NCBI GenBank assembly: GCA_963921425.1
Contig: OY992839.1
Location: 18,212,910-18,276,909, forward strand
Direction: 5' to 3'
Source of the DNA: Dryas octopetala
Lineage: Eukaryota > Streptophyta > Magnoliopsida > Rosales > Rosaceae
DNA: 64,000 nucleotides
The stretch's first letter is position 1, and each line of letters opens with the position of its first letter. Below, piece after piece: positions 35,710 to 47,157 of the stretch. The translations under genes and the position numbers were made by a program. Under the pieces are notes generated by a model, which was not told the origin of the DNA, made no database searches, and was given only the letters and a program-made list of their open reading frames with translations.

Positions 35710-38700
35710 TGTAACGACCCGACCCAAAGTTTGACTTTTAAAAATAATGGACTTTCGTCTTTGACTTTGGGCACGTTGGAAAGGTCTCGAGTCCACGAGT
35801 TCGTAGACGCGCGGCACGCGTCAATCGGAGCTACGGTTTGAAAGATACGGGCTTTTGAAGCGAGTGGCAAACTTGTAATTTTTATGAAAGGGGGTTTTAA
35901 AAACCCAAAAAGTCAGATTTTTTTTGGGATTCACTCACTCTCTCTCTCCTCTCTCCCCGTGCCTGTCTCTCTCGCCCCTCACCCTCGCCGCGCCTGTCAC
36001 CGGCGCGTGACGGCGCGTCCGACGGCGGCTGGGCTTGGGTTTTGGCCTGCCGCCATCGCCTCCCTCCCCTCTCTCTCTCGGTGGTCTCCGTTTTTCCAGC
36101 CGATCACCCATGACGGAGAAACGACGTGAAACGGGGCCGAGCCACCCCGCCGGCGATCTGCGTTTTCCGACGGAGTTGCGGCGCCGGACCACCTGGGTTC
36201 TCTTCCCCAGGCCACGGCGAGTCTCCCAGTGGTTACCCCATGCTCCGATGACCTCAAACGACGGCGGATCGAAGATGGTTGTCCGATCGTCTTCTCCGGC
36301 CAGTTTCGGCCATTTTCGGCGAGATTTGGCCGTCGATCCAGTTGACAAAATCGATCTTCTAGGTACGGGTAATCTTTCCCCTAAGGTGTCGATGTTCAAT
36401 TTTGTGATTTTAGAAATTCGATTTTAGGGTTTATGTTATTTTCAAATATCTTGGAATTGGACTCAAATTCGTGTTGTTTTTGTGCAATTAAAGGTTCTAT
36501 TATATGATTAGGATTGTTTGGAGTTGAATTTGGGCATTTTTAAGTTTGTGCCGCCGCTGCCACGGTCGGCTCCGCCACTTGTGGCGGCGGGTCGGGTGAT
36601 TTTCCTTGTCAATCAGCCTCCCCAGGACATCTAGAGGCCAATTCTAGGGTTTGTTTGCGTATTGGTGAGTGTTTGTGTGTTGTTAGGGGCTGGGCAGCCA
36701 CCGTGCGTGGTGGTTACCGCCTATTTCGGCTGTTGAACGGCCAAATTGTGAACCCTGAATATTTAAATATTGGTTGTCTGGTCTTAACAGGTACATGGGC
36801 TCGGGAAATCCCATTCCCGATGCCGTTATGCTGCCGGATTTGGTATCCGAGTAATGGCACCGTGAAGGGTATTTCTGTCTTTTACGTAGATAAATTGTGA
36901 GTGAAACGTATCGGTCTTTTAATGTTGAGCACCGTTAATAAATCGTCGGTTTTGTGTGAGTTAATGCTTTATGTTAAAGGAAGCCCAGTATAGGGTTCAG
37001 ACCATGAGAAGGAATTGACGAAAATTGAGACTAAGGGATTAAGTGAGGATTTAGCAATTATCATACAATAGACTGTGAGTAGGAATGACAAACAAGTGAG
37101 GAAGGGTCGTGAGTAGGGATCAATTTCAGAAAGGTTTCAGTATAGTTCAGGGTAGACTGTGAGTGGATCCTTTGGTTTTCGAAATGTTTTGTACATTTTA
37201 TAATTCAACTCTTTTCTTGATTTATTTGAGTATGGACAGTTTCTGGAAAAGGTTTTTGGTATTAATTTGGGGAAGTTTTATCAATGAATTTCTGTCCTTT
37301 AGAAAATGATTTTGATCGAGCAGCTTTCACAATTTGAGAATGATTTTATTTAAGCGGATTTATGGAAAGATTTAAATTTCAGTTTTTATCTGGAGGAGTA
37401 GTTTTGAGATGTTGTTGATTGAGATATACAGAAGCGGTTTCAAACCGCCATATTAGTACCCCCTTCAGCAGGTGTATATTTGCTCTGCACTCGCCTAGAG
37501 ATGACTCGGCAGTGTATGACCAGCACTCGCTCTGCACTTGCCTAGTTGGCGGTGTATGACCAGCATGACACTCGCTCTGCACTTGCCTAGTTGGCGGTGT
37601 ATGACCAGCATGACATTTGCTCTGCACTTGCCTAGTTGGCGGTGTACGACCAGCACTCGCTCTGCACTTGCCTAGTCGGCGGTGTATGACCAGCATGACA
37701 TTTGCTCTGCACTTGCCTAGTTGGCGGTGTACGACCAGCACTCGCTCTGCACTTGCCTAGTCGGCGGTGTATGACCAGCACCACAGCAGGTATAGATTTG
37801 CTCTGCACTTGCCTAGAGATGACTCGGCAGTGTATGACCAGCAGTTTTCCGGGTACTAGTGTGGCGTGAGTTTTCAGTTGTGGAGTATTTTGAGAAATGA
37901 ATTTGCATCAGTAAATATTTTAAATGACATTTTCAGATTTGATACTTCTTTGTTTGAACAGTTTCATTGCTTTTCCAGTATATCGAGGTTTATTTGAGTT
38001 GAAAGTTTTTAGCCGAAATTATTTATATACAGTTGATAATATTGATTTCAGCTTGAGAACTGTGTTACCTTCAGAGTTTGATTTACGGTTTGAGGGGATT
38101 TGAAAAATGGATCTGAAGGAAGAGATTTTGAAGGTAGTTTGAAAGCTAGAGGATTTCAAAAGCGACGTGAGTGAAATTAGTTAGTTTAATTGTTGCTGGA
38201 TTTCTTGTGTGCATTTGTTCGTTAGGACTTGGGCTGGTTAGAACTTGGTAAAGGTTAGGCTTGAAGCTTGAGAAGGGAAGCGAGGGTGATTATGTCGTGA
38301 GGTTATTAATTAGGATGTGAATGTTTGAGGTTGATGTTGAGGTTAATAGTTAAAGATTAGGCAATTGATTTGCTAAAATGTTTTATTATTATTAATGAGA
38401 TTTGATGTGCATATGAGGAGTTTTTGATTATCTTGATGCTTGGAATATTGGTTATTTAATGGTGGATTATTTTTGAGTTTGGGGATTGAGAAAATCATTG
38501 AGGAAAATTTTTTTTTGTCATTTCACACATACGAACTCTAGTGAGCTTATCGGGTTTGTTGTATAACCCGGTACACCATGGATGTGGTGTAGGATTTGTG
38601 TTTTGCAGGTTAAGCAGACTGAGGAAGCAGTGGAGGGGGAGACGAGGCGGTGGGACCCAGAAAGATTTATCTATTGGTTTTACTCAGTGGTCTGTTTAAA

Positions 38701-38817
38701 ATGTTTTTGACAGAATTATATTTACTTATGTTGTTGTGCATGGCTCAAGGTAAGAGAAAATAGATTTAACAGTTTGATGTTCAGTATTTTCATGGGCCCG
38801 AGGTTCGGGGCGTTTCA
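35710..38817 (+). repeat. 5' LTR of the LARD-like element
   Basis: 3108 bp, from TGTAACGACCCGACCC to GGGGCGTTTCA. It is 45 bp longer than its partner because it has one more minisatellite unit. It includes a CT-rich and GC-rich block near 35935-36350 and, near the end, CACCATGGATGTGGTGTAGG and TTTTGCAGGTTAAGCAG, phrases shared with the LTR at 48241-51278. Confidence 0.95.
37482..37844 (+). repeat. LTR minisatellite, eight units
   Basis: Units of about 40-56 bp built on GCTCTGCACTTGCCTAG, a GGCGGTGTAyGACCAGCA core and a variable tail. The partner LTR has seven units at 41146-41463, so one 45-bp unit was gained or lost since insertion. Confidence 0.92.
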
Positions 38818-38819
38818 AA

Positions 38820-38832
38820 TGGTATCAGAGCC
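38820..38832 (+). other. Primer binding site (initiator tRNA-Met)
   Basis: TGGTATCAGAGCC starts two bases after the LTR and matches the complement of the 3' end of plant initiator tRNA-Met. Confidence 0.92.
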
Positions 38833-39208
38833 AGGCCCGGCCGGAAGTGTGTGGATTGCAAGACCCAGGGACCAAGACCCTGAGTGGGCGGCTGCGCGAG
38901 GCAGTGGCGAGCTACCAGGTGAGGAGAAGTGAGTGATCCCACACTGCCCGGGTGAGGAATGGTGATTTACAGAAGGTTTGAGAAGCCAGTTTGAGAAATA
39001 AAAATGATTTTCAAGTGATTTCAGAAATGTATTTTATTTGAGCCATGAAAATGTTTGAGAAAGTTTTGAGAAATGTCCCATGCACTGTCATCGTCTCTCC
39101 GCTCCTCAGCAAGTTCAGGAAAGTTGGAAGTTTGAGACTTAGTATGAGGTTTGAAGTTACAAAAGTTGGAAGGTTGAGTAAGTTTATTAATAAGAGATCA
39201 GAGGGTCA

Positions 39209-39236
39209 ATCAGAGTGGCGCAGCGGAAGCATGGTG
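39209..39236 (+). other. Segment matching the 5' half of initiator tRNA-Met
   Basis: The 28 bases that start ATCAGAGTGGCGCAGCGGAA and end GCATGGTG match, from what I know of plant initiator tRNA-Met, nucleotides 1-28 with one change (GCGTGG to GCATGG). This covers the 5' acceptor strand and D arm. The match stops before the anticodon loop, and the rest of the tRNA is absent. The element uses the same tRNA as primer, so the presence of its 5' half in sense orientation inside the core is striking. Confidence 0.8.
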
Positions 39237-39358
39237 AGACTTAAATAAATCATGTTGGCACGTGGTCAATAGAGGGATCAGCGAGGTCGATAGGAGGTAC
39301 GAGTTTGGGCATCACTTGTCTGTTACGATATATGCTAAATTTCGAGGACGAAATTTTT

Positions 39359-39373
39359 GTAAGGGGGGAAGGT
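39359..39373 (+). other. Polypurine tract
   Basis: A purine-rich run around AAGGGGGGAAGG directly precedes the 3' LTR, the normal site for plus-strand priming. Confidence 0.85.
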
Positions 39374-42300
39374 TGTAACGACCCGACCCAAAGTTTGACT
39401 TTTAAAAATAATGAACTTTCGTCTTTGACTTTGGGCACGTTGGAAAAGTCTCGAGTCCACGAGTTCGTAGACGCGCGGCACGCGTCAATCGGAGCTACGG
39501 TTTGAAAGATACGGGCTTTTGAAGCGAGTGGCAAACTTGTAATTTTTATGAAAGGGGGTTTTAAAAACCCAAAAAGTCAGATTTTTTTTGGGATTCACTC
39601 ACTCTCTCTCTCCTCTCTCCCCGTGCCTGTCTCTCTCGCCCCTCACCCTCGCCGCGCCTGTCACCGGCGCGTGACGGCGCGTCCGACGGCGGCTGGGCTT
39701 GGGTTTTGGCCTGCCGCCATCGCCTCCCTCCCCTCTCTCTCTCGGTGGTCTCCGTTTTTCCAGCCGATCACCCATGACGGAGAAACGACGTGAAACGGGG
39801 CCGAGCCACCCCGCCGGCGATCTGCGTTTTCCGACGGAGTTGCGGCGCCGGACCACCTGGGTTCTCTTCCCCAGGCCACGGCGAGTCTCCCAGTGGTTAC
39901 CCCATGCTCCGATGACCTCAAACGACGGCGGATCGAAGATGGTTGTCCGATCGTCTTCTCCGGCCAGTTTCGGCCATTTTCGGCGAGATTTGGCCGTCGA
40001 TCCAGTTGACAAAATCGATCTTCTAGGTACGGGTAATCTTTCCCCTAAGGTGTCGATGTTCAATTTTGTGATTTTAGAAATTCGATTTTAGGGTTTATGT
40101 TATTTTCAAATATCTTGGAATTGGACTCAAATTCGTGTTGTTTTTGTGCAATTAAAGGTTCTATTATATGATTAGGATTGTTTGGAGTTGAATTTGGGCA
40201 TTTTTAAGTTTGTGCCGCCGCTGCCACGGTCGGCTCCGCCACTTGTGGCGGCGGGTCGGGTGATTTTCCTTGTCAATCAGCCTCCCCAGGACATCTAGAG
40301 GCCAATTCTAGGGTTTGTTTGCGTATTGGTGAGTGTTTGTGTGTTGTTAGGGGCTGGGCAGCCACCGTGCGTGGTGGTTACCGCCTATTTCGGCTGTTGA
40401 ACGGCCAAATTGTGAACCCTGAATATTTAAATATTGGTTGTCTGGTCTTAACAGGTACATGGGCTCGGGAAATCCCATTCCCGATGCCGTTATGCTGCCG
40501 GATTTGGTATCCGAGTAATGGCACCGTGAAGGGTATTTCTGTCTTTTACGTAGATAAATTGTGAGTGAAACGTATCGGTCTTTTAATGTTGAGCACCGTT
40601 AATAAATCGTCGGTTTTGTGTGAGTTAATGCTTTATGTTAAAGGAAGCCCAGTATAGGGTTCAGACCATGAGAAGGAATTGACGAAAATTGAGACTAAGG
40701 GATTAAGTGAGGATTTAGCAATTATCATACAATAGACTGTGAGTAGGAATGACAAACAAGTGAGGAAGGGTCGTGAGTAGGGATCAATTTCAGAAAGGTT
40801 TCAGTATAGTTCAGGGTAGACTGTGAGTGGATCCTTTGGTTTTCGAAATGTTTTGTACATTTTATAATTCAACTCTTTTCTTGATTTATTTGAGTATGGA
40901 CAGTTTCTGGAAAAGGTTTTTGGTATTAATTTGGGGAAGTTTTATCAATGAATTTCTGTCCTTTAGAAAATGATTTTGATCGAGCAGCTTTCACAATTTG
41001 AGAATGATTTTATTTAAGCGGATTTATGGAAAGATTTAAATTTCAGTTTTTATCTGGAGGAGTAGTTTTGAGATGTTGTTGATTGAGATATACAGAAGCG
41101 GTTTCAAACCGCCATATTAGTACCCCCTTCAGCAGGTGTATATTTGCTCTGCACTCGCCTAGAGATGACTCGGCAGTGTATGACCAGCACTCGCTCTGCA
41201 CTTGCCTAGTTGGCGGTGTATGACCAGCATGACATTTGCTCTGCACTTGCCTAGTTGGCGGTGTACGACCAGCACTCGCTCTGCACTTGCCTAGTCGGCG
41301 GTGTATGACCAGCATGACATTTGCTCTGCACTTGCCTAGTTGGCGGTGTACGACCAGCACTCGCTCTGCACTTGCCTAGTCGGCGGTGTATGACCAGCAC
41401 CACAGCAGGTATAGATTTGCTCTGCACTTGCCTAGAGATGACTCGGCAGTGTATGACCAGCAGTTTTCCGGGTACTAGTGTGGCGTGAGTTTTCAGTTGT
41501 GGAGTATTTTGAGAAATGAATTTGCATCAGTAAATATTTTAAATGACATTTTCAGATTTGATACTTCTTTGTTTGAACAGTTTCATTGCTTTTCCAGTAT
41601 ATCGAGGTTTATTTGAGTTGAAAGTTTTTAGCCGAAATTATTTATATACAGTTGATAATATTGATTTCAGCTTGAGAACTGTGTTACCTTCAGAGTTTGA
41701 TTTACGGTTTGAGGGGATTTGAAAAATGGATCTGAAGGAAGAGATTTTGAAGGTAGTTTGAAAGCTAGAGGATTTCAAAAGCGACGTGAGTGAAATTAGT
41801 TAGTTTAATTGTTGCTGGATTTCTTGTGTGCATTTGTTCGTTAGGACTTGGGCTGGTTAGAACTTGGTAAAGGTTAGGCTTGAAGCTTGAGAAGGGAAGC
41901 GAGGGTGATTATGTCGTGAGGTTATTAATTAGGATGTGAATGTTTGAGGTTGATGTTGAGGTTAATAGTTAAAGATTAGGCAATTGATTTGCTAAAATGT
42001 TTTATTATTATTAATGAGATTTGATGTGCATATGAGGAGTTTTTGATTATCTTGATGCTTGGAATATTGGTTATTTAATGGTGGATTATTTTTGAGTTTG
42101 GGGATTGAGAAAATCATTGAGGAAAATTTTTTTTTGTCATTTCACACATACGAACTCTAGTGAGCTTATCGGGTTTGTTGTATAACCCGGTACACCATGG
42201 ATGTGGTGTAGGATTTGTGTTTTGCAGGTTAAGCAGACTGAGGAAGCAGTGGAGGGGGAGACGAGGCAGTGGGACCCAGAAAGATTTATTTATTGGTTTT

Positions 42301-42436
42301 ACTCAGTGGTCTGTTTAAAATGTTTTTGACAGAATTATATTTACTTATGTTGTTGTGCATGGCTCAAGGTAAGAGAAAATAGATTTAACAGTTTGATGTT
42401 CAGTATTTTCATGGGCCCGAGGTTCGGGGCGTTTCA
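39374..42436 (+). repeat. 3' LTR of the LARD-like element
   Basis: 3063 bp, nearly identical to the 5' LTR. Differences seen: G/A shortly after the start, G/A in the following GGAAAGG phrase, G/A in GAGGCGGTGG and C/T in TTATCTATT near the end, and one missing minisatellite unit. Confidence 0.95.
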
Positions 42437-43950
42437 GAATCACTCGCACGACGAACGAGAGGATTCGAATCGTTCTTGAGCAAGATCACCTACGACCGAG
42501 CAAGGAGGTCCATAGTACTTTCGCTTCCTTTGTCAGATCGATTATCCGTGGTGAATGCCCCATGCTTTTCCCCAGTTGGGAAAAGGTTGATGACGCCATC
42601 AAGAGGAGCATTATGGGCTCCATTTCTGTGAATATATTTCGATTAATATAAAATGATTAATTTGATCATTCCTAACAATTTGATAATTGCATTTTTTTCA
42701 GGTAAACTATGACATTCGGATGGAGGATCCGGATGTAGCTAGGTATATGGAGAAGTTATTGAGAAAAGTTTACACACAATGGAAGCACGAGCTGCACAGA
42801 GAATATAACATGTTTGGATCGGCAGCTGAGGCATTGGCCAGCCCTCCTCCGGAGATGGCAGCTCGGCTTGATCAGTGGCAGTGGTTGTGCACTCATTTTC
42901 AGAGTCCGGAATTTTTGGTATGTTATATCATTTTAGGACTTCAAAATTATTTTTTCTTATGTTATTCCTTTATTGTGTGCATTTACAATTTGCTTAATAT
43001 TTAACAGAGGAAGTCGAATGCCAATCTTCAGAACCGGAAAGCGCCCGCAAGGATTGATCATCATGGTGGTTCCATGCCTTTCTCATACCGGGTGGAGTCG
43101 TATCGTCAGGTGCGCTATTATTTAATTTAATATATATATATATTCCTTAGTATTGTTTGAGTTTTTGTCAACATTACATTATTTTTCAGGCTAGTTCGCA
43201 ATTTCCGGAGGTCGACAACTACGGGGATGTTTATGCCCGACCCGGCAACGACAAGGGCAAGGCGAAGCACGTTAGTTTTTTATATTTTAGTTTTATTTCA
43301 CAATTTTAAATATTTGTATTTGATTTCCTAATTCCTAACTTGTGTATAATATTTTGAAGGCTGGGATGCTCGCCAAGAAGGCGAGTTATTTGGAGGAGGT
43401 GGCCAGCCAGTACCCTCCGGACACTCCGTTGGAGTCGATCTCAGTCCCCGATCGCGATGCCGGTCTTCGTATTATGACGGAGACACTGGGTGTTAGGCGT
43501 GGTAGGGAGATACGCGGAATGGGAACGGGTCGGGTTCGTGATCTCAGCGCCGGGTCTTCATCTCAGCCATCTGCAGAATTAGTCAACCTGACCACTGAAG
43601 TGCAGTTGTTGAAGGGTCAGCTAGAAGAATCGAGAGCGGCATATGCGGAGCAGACGAGTAAGGTGCAGCAGATGTTTGGCCAGTTGGGCAGGATTGTACC
43701 TGGGTTTGTGCTGCCGCCCAACATTGACCAGTGCATGCCAGACTCCTCCACCAGTGTCGATGATGCTACTGACCTAGGGGGCCATTAGTTATTTGTATGT
43801 ATGTATTAATTAAATTGTTTCTACTTTGTATGGATATTTTGGATATATAAATTTATTAATTTTGTTTTATATAGTTTTTGAATAAAGATTTTTTTTAAAT
43901 ATTAAATTCATATATATAATTTAAATAAAAAATTTTTTTTAAATAAAATA

Positions 43951-44284
43951 CGTTTAGGCAACGGACAAATTTCGTCGCCCAAAGCACGTTCCAGCGAGAA
44001 AATTAGTTATTCCTCTCCCAAATCTTGTTTAGGCGACGGATAATTTCGTCGCCTAAACATGCTTTGGGCGACGAATTTTATGTGTTAGGAGACAAAAAAA
44101 ATTCGTCGCCCCAGGTGTCTTTGGGCGACGAAATTTATGGGTTCGTCGCCCAAACTCTTGGGCGTCACATTTTGGGCGTCCAAATGCTCGACGAACCAAT
44201 TTCGTCGCCCAAACGTTTGGGCGACGAAACTCTACTTTGGGCGACGAATTCCGTTCCTCTCCCAAACCCTTTTTTCTTGTAGTG
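43951..44284. repeat. Right subterminal repeats of the CACTA element
   Basis: About ten copies of TTTGGGCGACGAA/TTCGTCGCCCAAA and variants (TTTAGGCGACGGA) run up to the right tip at 44284. The array is shorter than the left one. Confidence 0.88.
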
Positions 44285-44898
44285 TAACTTAAAGATGATT
44301 ATATATAGAGGAGTTGATTTTGGCAACTGGAAATATTTTGGGGGAATATTTTGGGGAATGTTTTGGAAACATTTTGGACGATATTTTGGAAATATTTTGA
44401 CTTAGACATTAGGATAATGAAAATGGATGGTAGGAGATGTAAAAAATATATACATGGATACCTAACTATGATATTAAGTGTTTGTTTAATTATTTTGTTG
44501 TGTGATTATAGATTATATATATTTGCGGTAGGGTAAATAAGTTTGGAAATAAATTTATTTTTATAAAAATGCTAACTAGCAGAAACTCTTATTCTTTGTA
44601 AAGATGGAGGGAGCTGCACAAGAAAATCATGATTTGAATGATAATAGTACGTAACGATGGAGTTATTGCAGCCATTCATGACATGACAAATGCTATTAGA
44701 GAAATCAAAGGACCACGTCCTGAGGATGAAGTGGAACGAGTGATGAGAATCCAAGGACAATTTCGTAAATCTCGACCACCTATTTTCAAAGGTGTGCTAG
44801 ACCCATTGTTGGTAGAGGAATGGCTACACCAAATTAAGAGACGCATGAACAATCAAAGAGTGCCAGAGAAACTGAGAGTCACCATTGCTTGCACTTAG
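44285..44898 (+). pseudogene. gag fragment of the outer Ty3/gypsy element
   Basis: From 44638 a frame encodes gag-type sequence: MTNAIREIKGP, RKSRPPIFKGVLDPLLVEEW and RMNNQRVPEKLRV. This matches the start of the retrotransposon gag domain (xxPPxFxGxxDPxxxExW). The frame ends abruptly at TIACT, where a hAT-like element begins with TAGGGGTGGGCA. Stops occur upstream. A run of AATATTTTGGGG-like repeats lies at 44325-44400. Confidence 0.7.
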
Positions 44899-45970
44899 GG
44901 GTGGGCATTAAGACCGAAAATACCAAAACCATTCCGTTCTGTGCCATTTCGTATCGTTTGGTCCCATCCCGTTTTTTTTTTTCCAATCCCATACCGATCT
45001 CGTACCGTACCGATCTCAAACGGGATGGGATCGGTCCTGAAGGTTCAATACCGGGATGGTCCCATCCCGTACTGATTAATTAAAATTTAATTAAAATTTA
45101 ATTTATTTAATTTAATGGGCCCAAATATCACTAAGCTCAATTCATTTTTTAACTTGGATTTAGAAGATGAACATTGTCTTGAAGAACTTGAATTTTATGA
45201 AAGTGTTGAAGCATGTAATGTTTTGTTTATTATCTTAAACTTTACTTGGTTTGCTTTGTAAGTTTGTATTTATTTTGTAAGTTTCATGGACTAAGTTACT
45301 AATTGCTATGAATTATTTTGTGTAGAATATGCAAGTACTACCATTGATGCCACTTGTAGTTTGAAGAGTTCAAATCCAAAAGTAAAGGGAAAGTAATTTG
45401 GATTTCAATTACTTATGAGTTTGAGATGTAATAAGCCAGAAGGCTTAATTCTAATTTCTGAGTTTGAGATGTAATAAGCCATAAGGCTTAATTATATTTG
45501 TTGTGTTTGTGATGTAATAAGCCATATGCTTAATTATGTTTTTCAGTTTTTTTTTTTTTTTTTTAGTTTGGGATGTAATAAGTCATAAGGCTTAATTATG
45601 TTTTTTAGTTTGGATTTGGTAAATAAGCCATGAGGCTTAATTGTGATTTACTGATTTATGAGTTTATGTTTGAACTTTGAATATTTGAATTGTTGAAGTT
45701 TATGTTGTATTGTTGTTTATTTGAATTTTGAATAATTGAATTGTTGAAGTCTTGAAGATGAAATTTCAATCTTGAATAAAAACAGGTTATTACTTGAATT
45801 CTTGTTCCGTTTGCATAGTTGAATAAAAATAAATTATTTTTACAGGTTATTATTTGAAGATGAATTTTGAATAAAAATTGAATAATTGAATTTTTATTAT
45901 TTTTTAGTCTGGGATCGGGATGGTACCGAACCAGTTTGGTACGGGACGAGATGGTACCATAATCTCAAAA
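44899..45970. mobile_element. Probable hAT-type element remnant
   Basis: The left edge TAGGGGTGGGCA is a common plant hAT terminus, and the first 150 bases (ACCGAAAATACC... GGGATGGGATCGG) echo in reverse complement near 45905-45950. The middle carries five diverged repeats around ATGTAATAAGCCATAAGGCT (45409-45660). The 8-bp sequence before the left edge, CTTGCACT, was not found again, so the right limit is unproven. A short frame with DLEDEHCLEELEFYESVE might be transposase debris. Confidence 0.4.
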
Positions 45971-47157
45971 CTAGGACTGCCCATCGGTTGGATCGAATTG
46001 GTAAATGGCCTTACCGATTCGATTACCAACATTTTCGGTAATTCAATTTGGATGCCGATTACCAAATCGATTTTTTCGGTAATCGGTAATTTTCAGATTC
46101 TTCGATTTTCGGTAATTTTTGATATTTTCGGTATTTTGGTAAACAATGTTCATTACAGCTTACAACAGAAAAACAAAATCCAAGCCTTTTGGGCCTTTTC
46201 CCTGCGCACACACACACATATATATATGTTAATATTACAATTAGATTACACAACCAGCAAGGCATATCTGCATATCCAAAGATCAGCATTAAGAATCCAA
46301 TATAACAATTAGCATTAAGAATCCATTTCCAATCCAATATATATATATAATAATTATATACATATATATATATATGTTAATATTACAATTAGATTACACA
46401 ACTAGCACAAACAACAAACAACCAGCAAGCATATCAGCATATTCAAAGATCAAATTATCACATATCCAAAGATCAAATTATCAAGTATCCACTATTGAGA
46501 TTATAAACTATTCAAATTAACCCAAATTAACTAGAATAATCCAGAAATTACAATAAACCCAAATTAATAAGAACAAAGTTTACAATCCAGAAAATAAACT
46601 ACTACATAAAATATTGAAGATCACTCTCTAAACTTCAAGGCTTCGAGACCTGCAGGCTGCAACTTCCACAATCTAAGAAGAATAGGAAATGTAATTCATT
46701 ATTTTTTTTTTTTTTTTTGTAGATTATGCATATATAGGGCAGCAGGTGCAATTCAATTAAAAACAACAAGAGTGTAAAAAAGTGTGTGTTGTTGGGTCAT
46801 CCACTCATCTTTATGGGGTAACAAACTAACAATGTGAAATTTTGATCCATAAGTCAAATGAAGATCTAATTTATAAAAAGAAACTCAACTAACCTTCATG
46901 TAATAGACGAAGAATCACCTCCTACGGCTAAAGCTTGTAAATCTTTAAGGACATCTGCATATAAAACATATTTATATTAGAAGTTGTAACATAAAATAAA
47001 AGTAATTATGAATCTATTTAAAATAAAATCTTACCTTTTTCAATTGCCTCAAGATCCTCAAGTTTCTCTTCACTAGTGACCGATGCACCACTTCTAAGCC
47101 AATCTTGGGTGCATACTAATGCCTCGGTGATAGATGGTGTCAAAGAGCTTCGGAAAT
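45971..47157 (-). mobile_element. hAT element, truncated, minus strand
   Basis: Starts at TAGGACTGCCCATCGG and contains many CGGTAAT/TTTTCGGTA phrases near the edge, then a roughly 70-bp direct repeat (46208-46290 and 46368-46450, sharing TGTTAATATTACAATTAG). A hAT transposase C terminus follows on the minus strand. The upstream part of the gene is lost where the next LTR element begins. Confidence 0.55.
46896..47157 (-). pseudogene. hAT transposase C-terminal fragment
   Basis: On the minus strand exon 47157-47035 encodes SLTPSITEALVCTQDWLRS, very close to the C-terminal dimerisation motif of BED-type hAT transposases (SLTPxTVEALxCxQDWLR). A GT-AG intron (47034-46955) separates it from the last exon 46954-46896, ending QALAVGGDSSSIT and a TGA stop. 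Only this tail remains. Confidence 0.8.

Larger units (their letters stand above)
35710..42436 (+). mobile_element. Young LARD-like LTR element without gag-pol
   Basis: Two nearly identical LTRs (35710-38817 and 39374-42436) enclose a core of only 556 bp. The 5-bp target duplication GAATC is perfect (35705-35709, 42437-42441). A tRNA-Met primer site and a polypurine tract are in place, so this is a true retrotransposition product. The core encodes no gag, protease, polymerase or integrase. The end of the core (ATGCTAAATTTCGAGGACG before the polypurine tract) resembles the 3' end of Tekay/Del chromovirus polyproteins, so the element looks like a deletion derivative of that lineage that uses another element's proteins. 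I noticed four single-base LTR differences, all transitions, plus one minisatellite unit. Confidence 0.93.
35309..43788 (+). pseudogene. CACTA TNPA-like gene (plant transposase Ptta/En/Spm family), split by an LTR element
   Basis: The second CACTA gene; its class of protein binds subterminal repeats and assists transposition. Exons: 35309-35561, 35660-35709, [LTR element], 42442-42627, 42702-42917, 43008-43109, 43190-43270 and 43360-43788, all with GT-AG borders and matching phase. The middle exons carry the Ptta/En/Spm domain (NERIRIVLEQDHLRPS, FPSWEKV, RKSNANLQNRKAPARIDH, GGSMPFSYRVESYRQ). The last exon encodes a coiled-coil-like stretch (LVNLTTEVQLLKGQLEESRA). TAG at 35396-35398, codon 30, replaces a likely CAG. 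The 6.7-kb insertion at 35710-42436 falls between two codons of exon 2, with GAATC duplicated. The gene is therefore doubly disabled. Confidence 0.85.
28377..44284 (+). mobile_element. Full-length CACTA (En/Spm) transposon with nested LTR element
   Basis: The tips are CACTACAAGAAAAA on the left and TTTTTTCTTGTAGTG on the right, with the 3-bp direct repeat TAA at 28374-28376 and 44285-44287. Both subterminal regions are packed with TTTGGGCGACGAA in both orientations. Inside are two genes in the usual order, a TNPD-like transposase (31500-35183) and a TNPA-like gene (35309-43788). The span is 15.9 kb; without the nested 6.7-kb LTR element it was about 9.2 kb. Both genes carry disabling changes, so this copy is unlikely to be autonomous now, though its ends look intact enough to be moved in trans. 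Confidence 0.93.

Noticed and set aside
35935-36427. Open frames of 80-154 residues on both strands, repeated exactly at 39599-40091
   Set aside because: They lie in the GC-rich part of the two LTRs, overlap each other on both strands and match no family. Their duplication follows from the LTR pair.
37482-37844. CRISPR-like spacing of repeats and variable pieces
   Set aside because: It is a degenerate minisatellite in a plant LTR; the 'spacers' are variants of the same unit and no cas genes occur.
39209-39236. A functional tRNA-Met gene
   Set aside because: Only the 5' 28 bases are present; the anticodon arm, T arm and 3' acceptor strand are missing.
35710-42436. The 3-kb direct repeat as a segmental duplication or assembly artefact
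   Set aside because: The copies have LTR edges (TG...CA), a primer site after the first, a polypurine tract before the second and a 5-bp target duplication outside, and they differ by a minisatellite unit. This is an LTR pair.
44898-45970. A complete hAT element with defined limits
   Set aside because: The left tip is good, but I could not find the matching 8-bp duplication or a clear right tip, so only a remnant is called.
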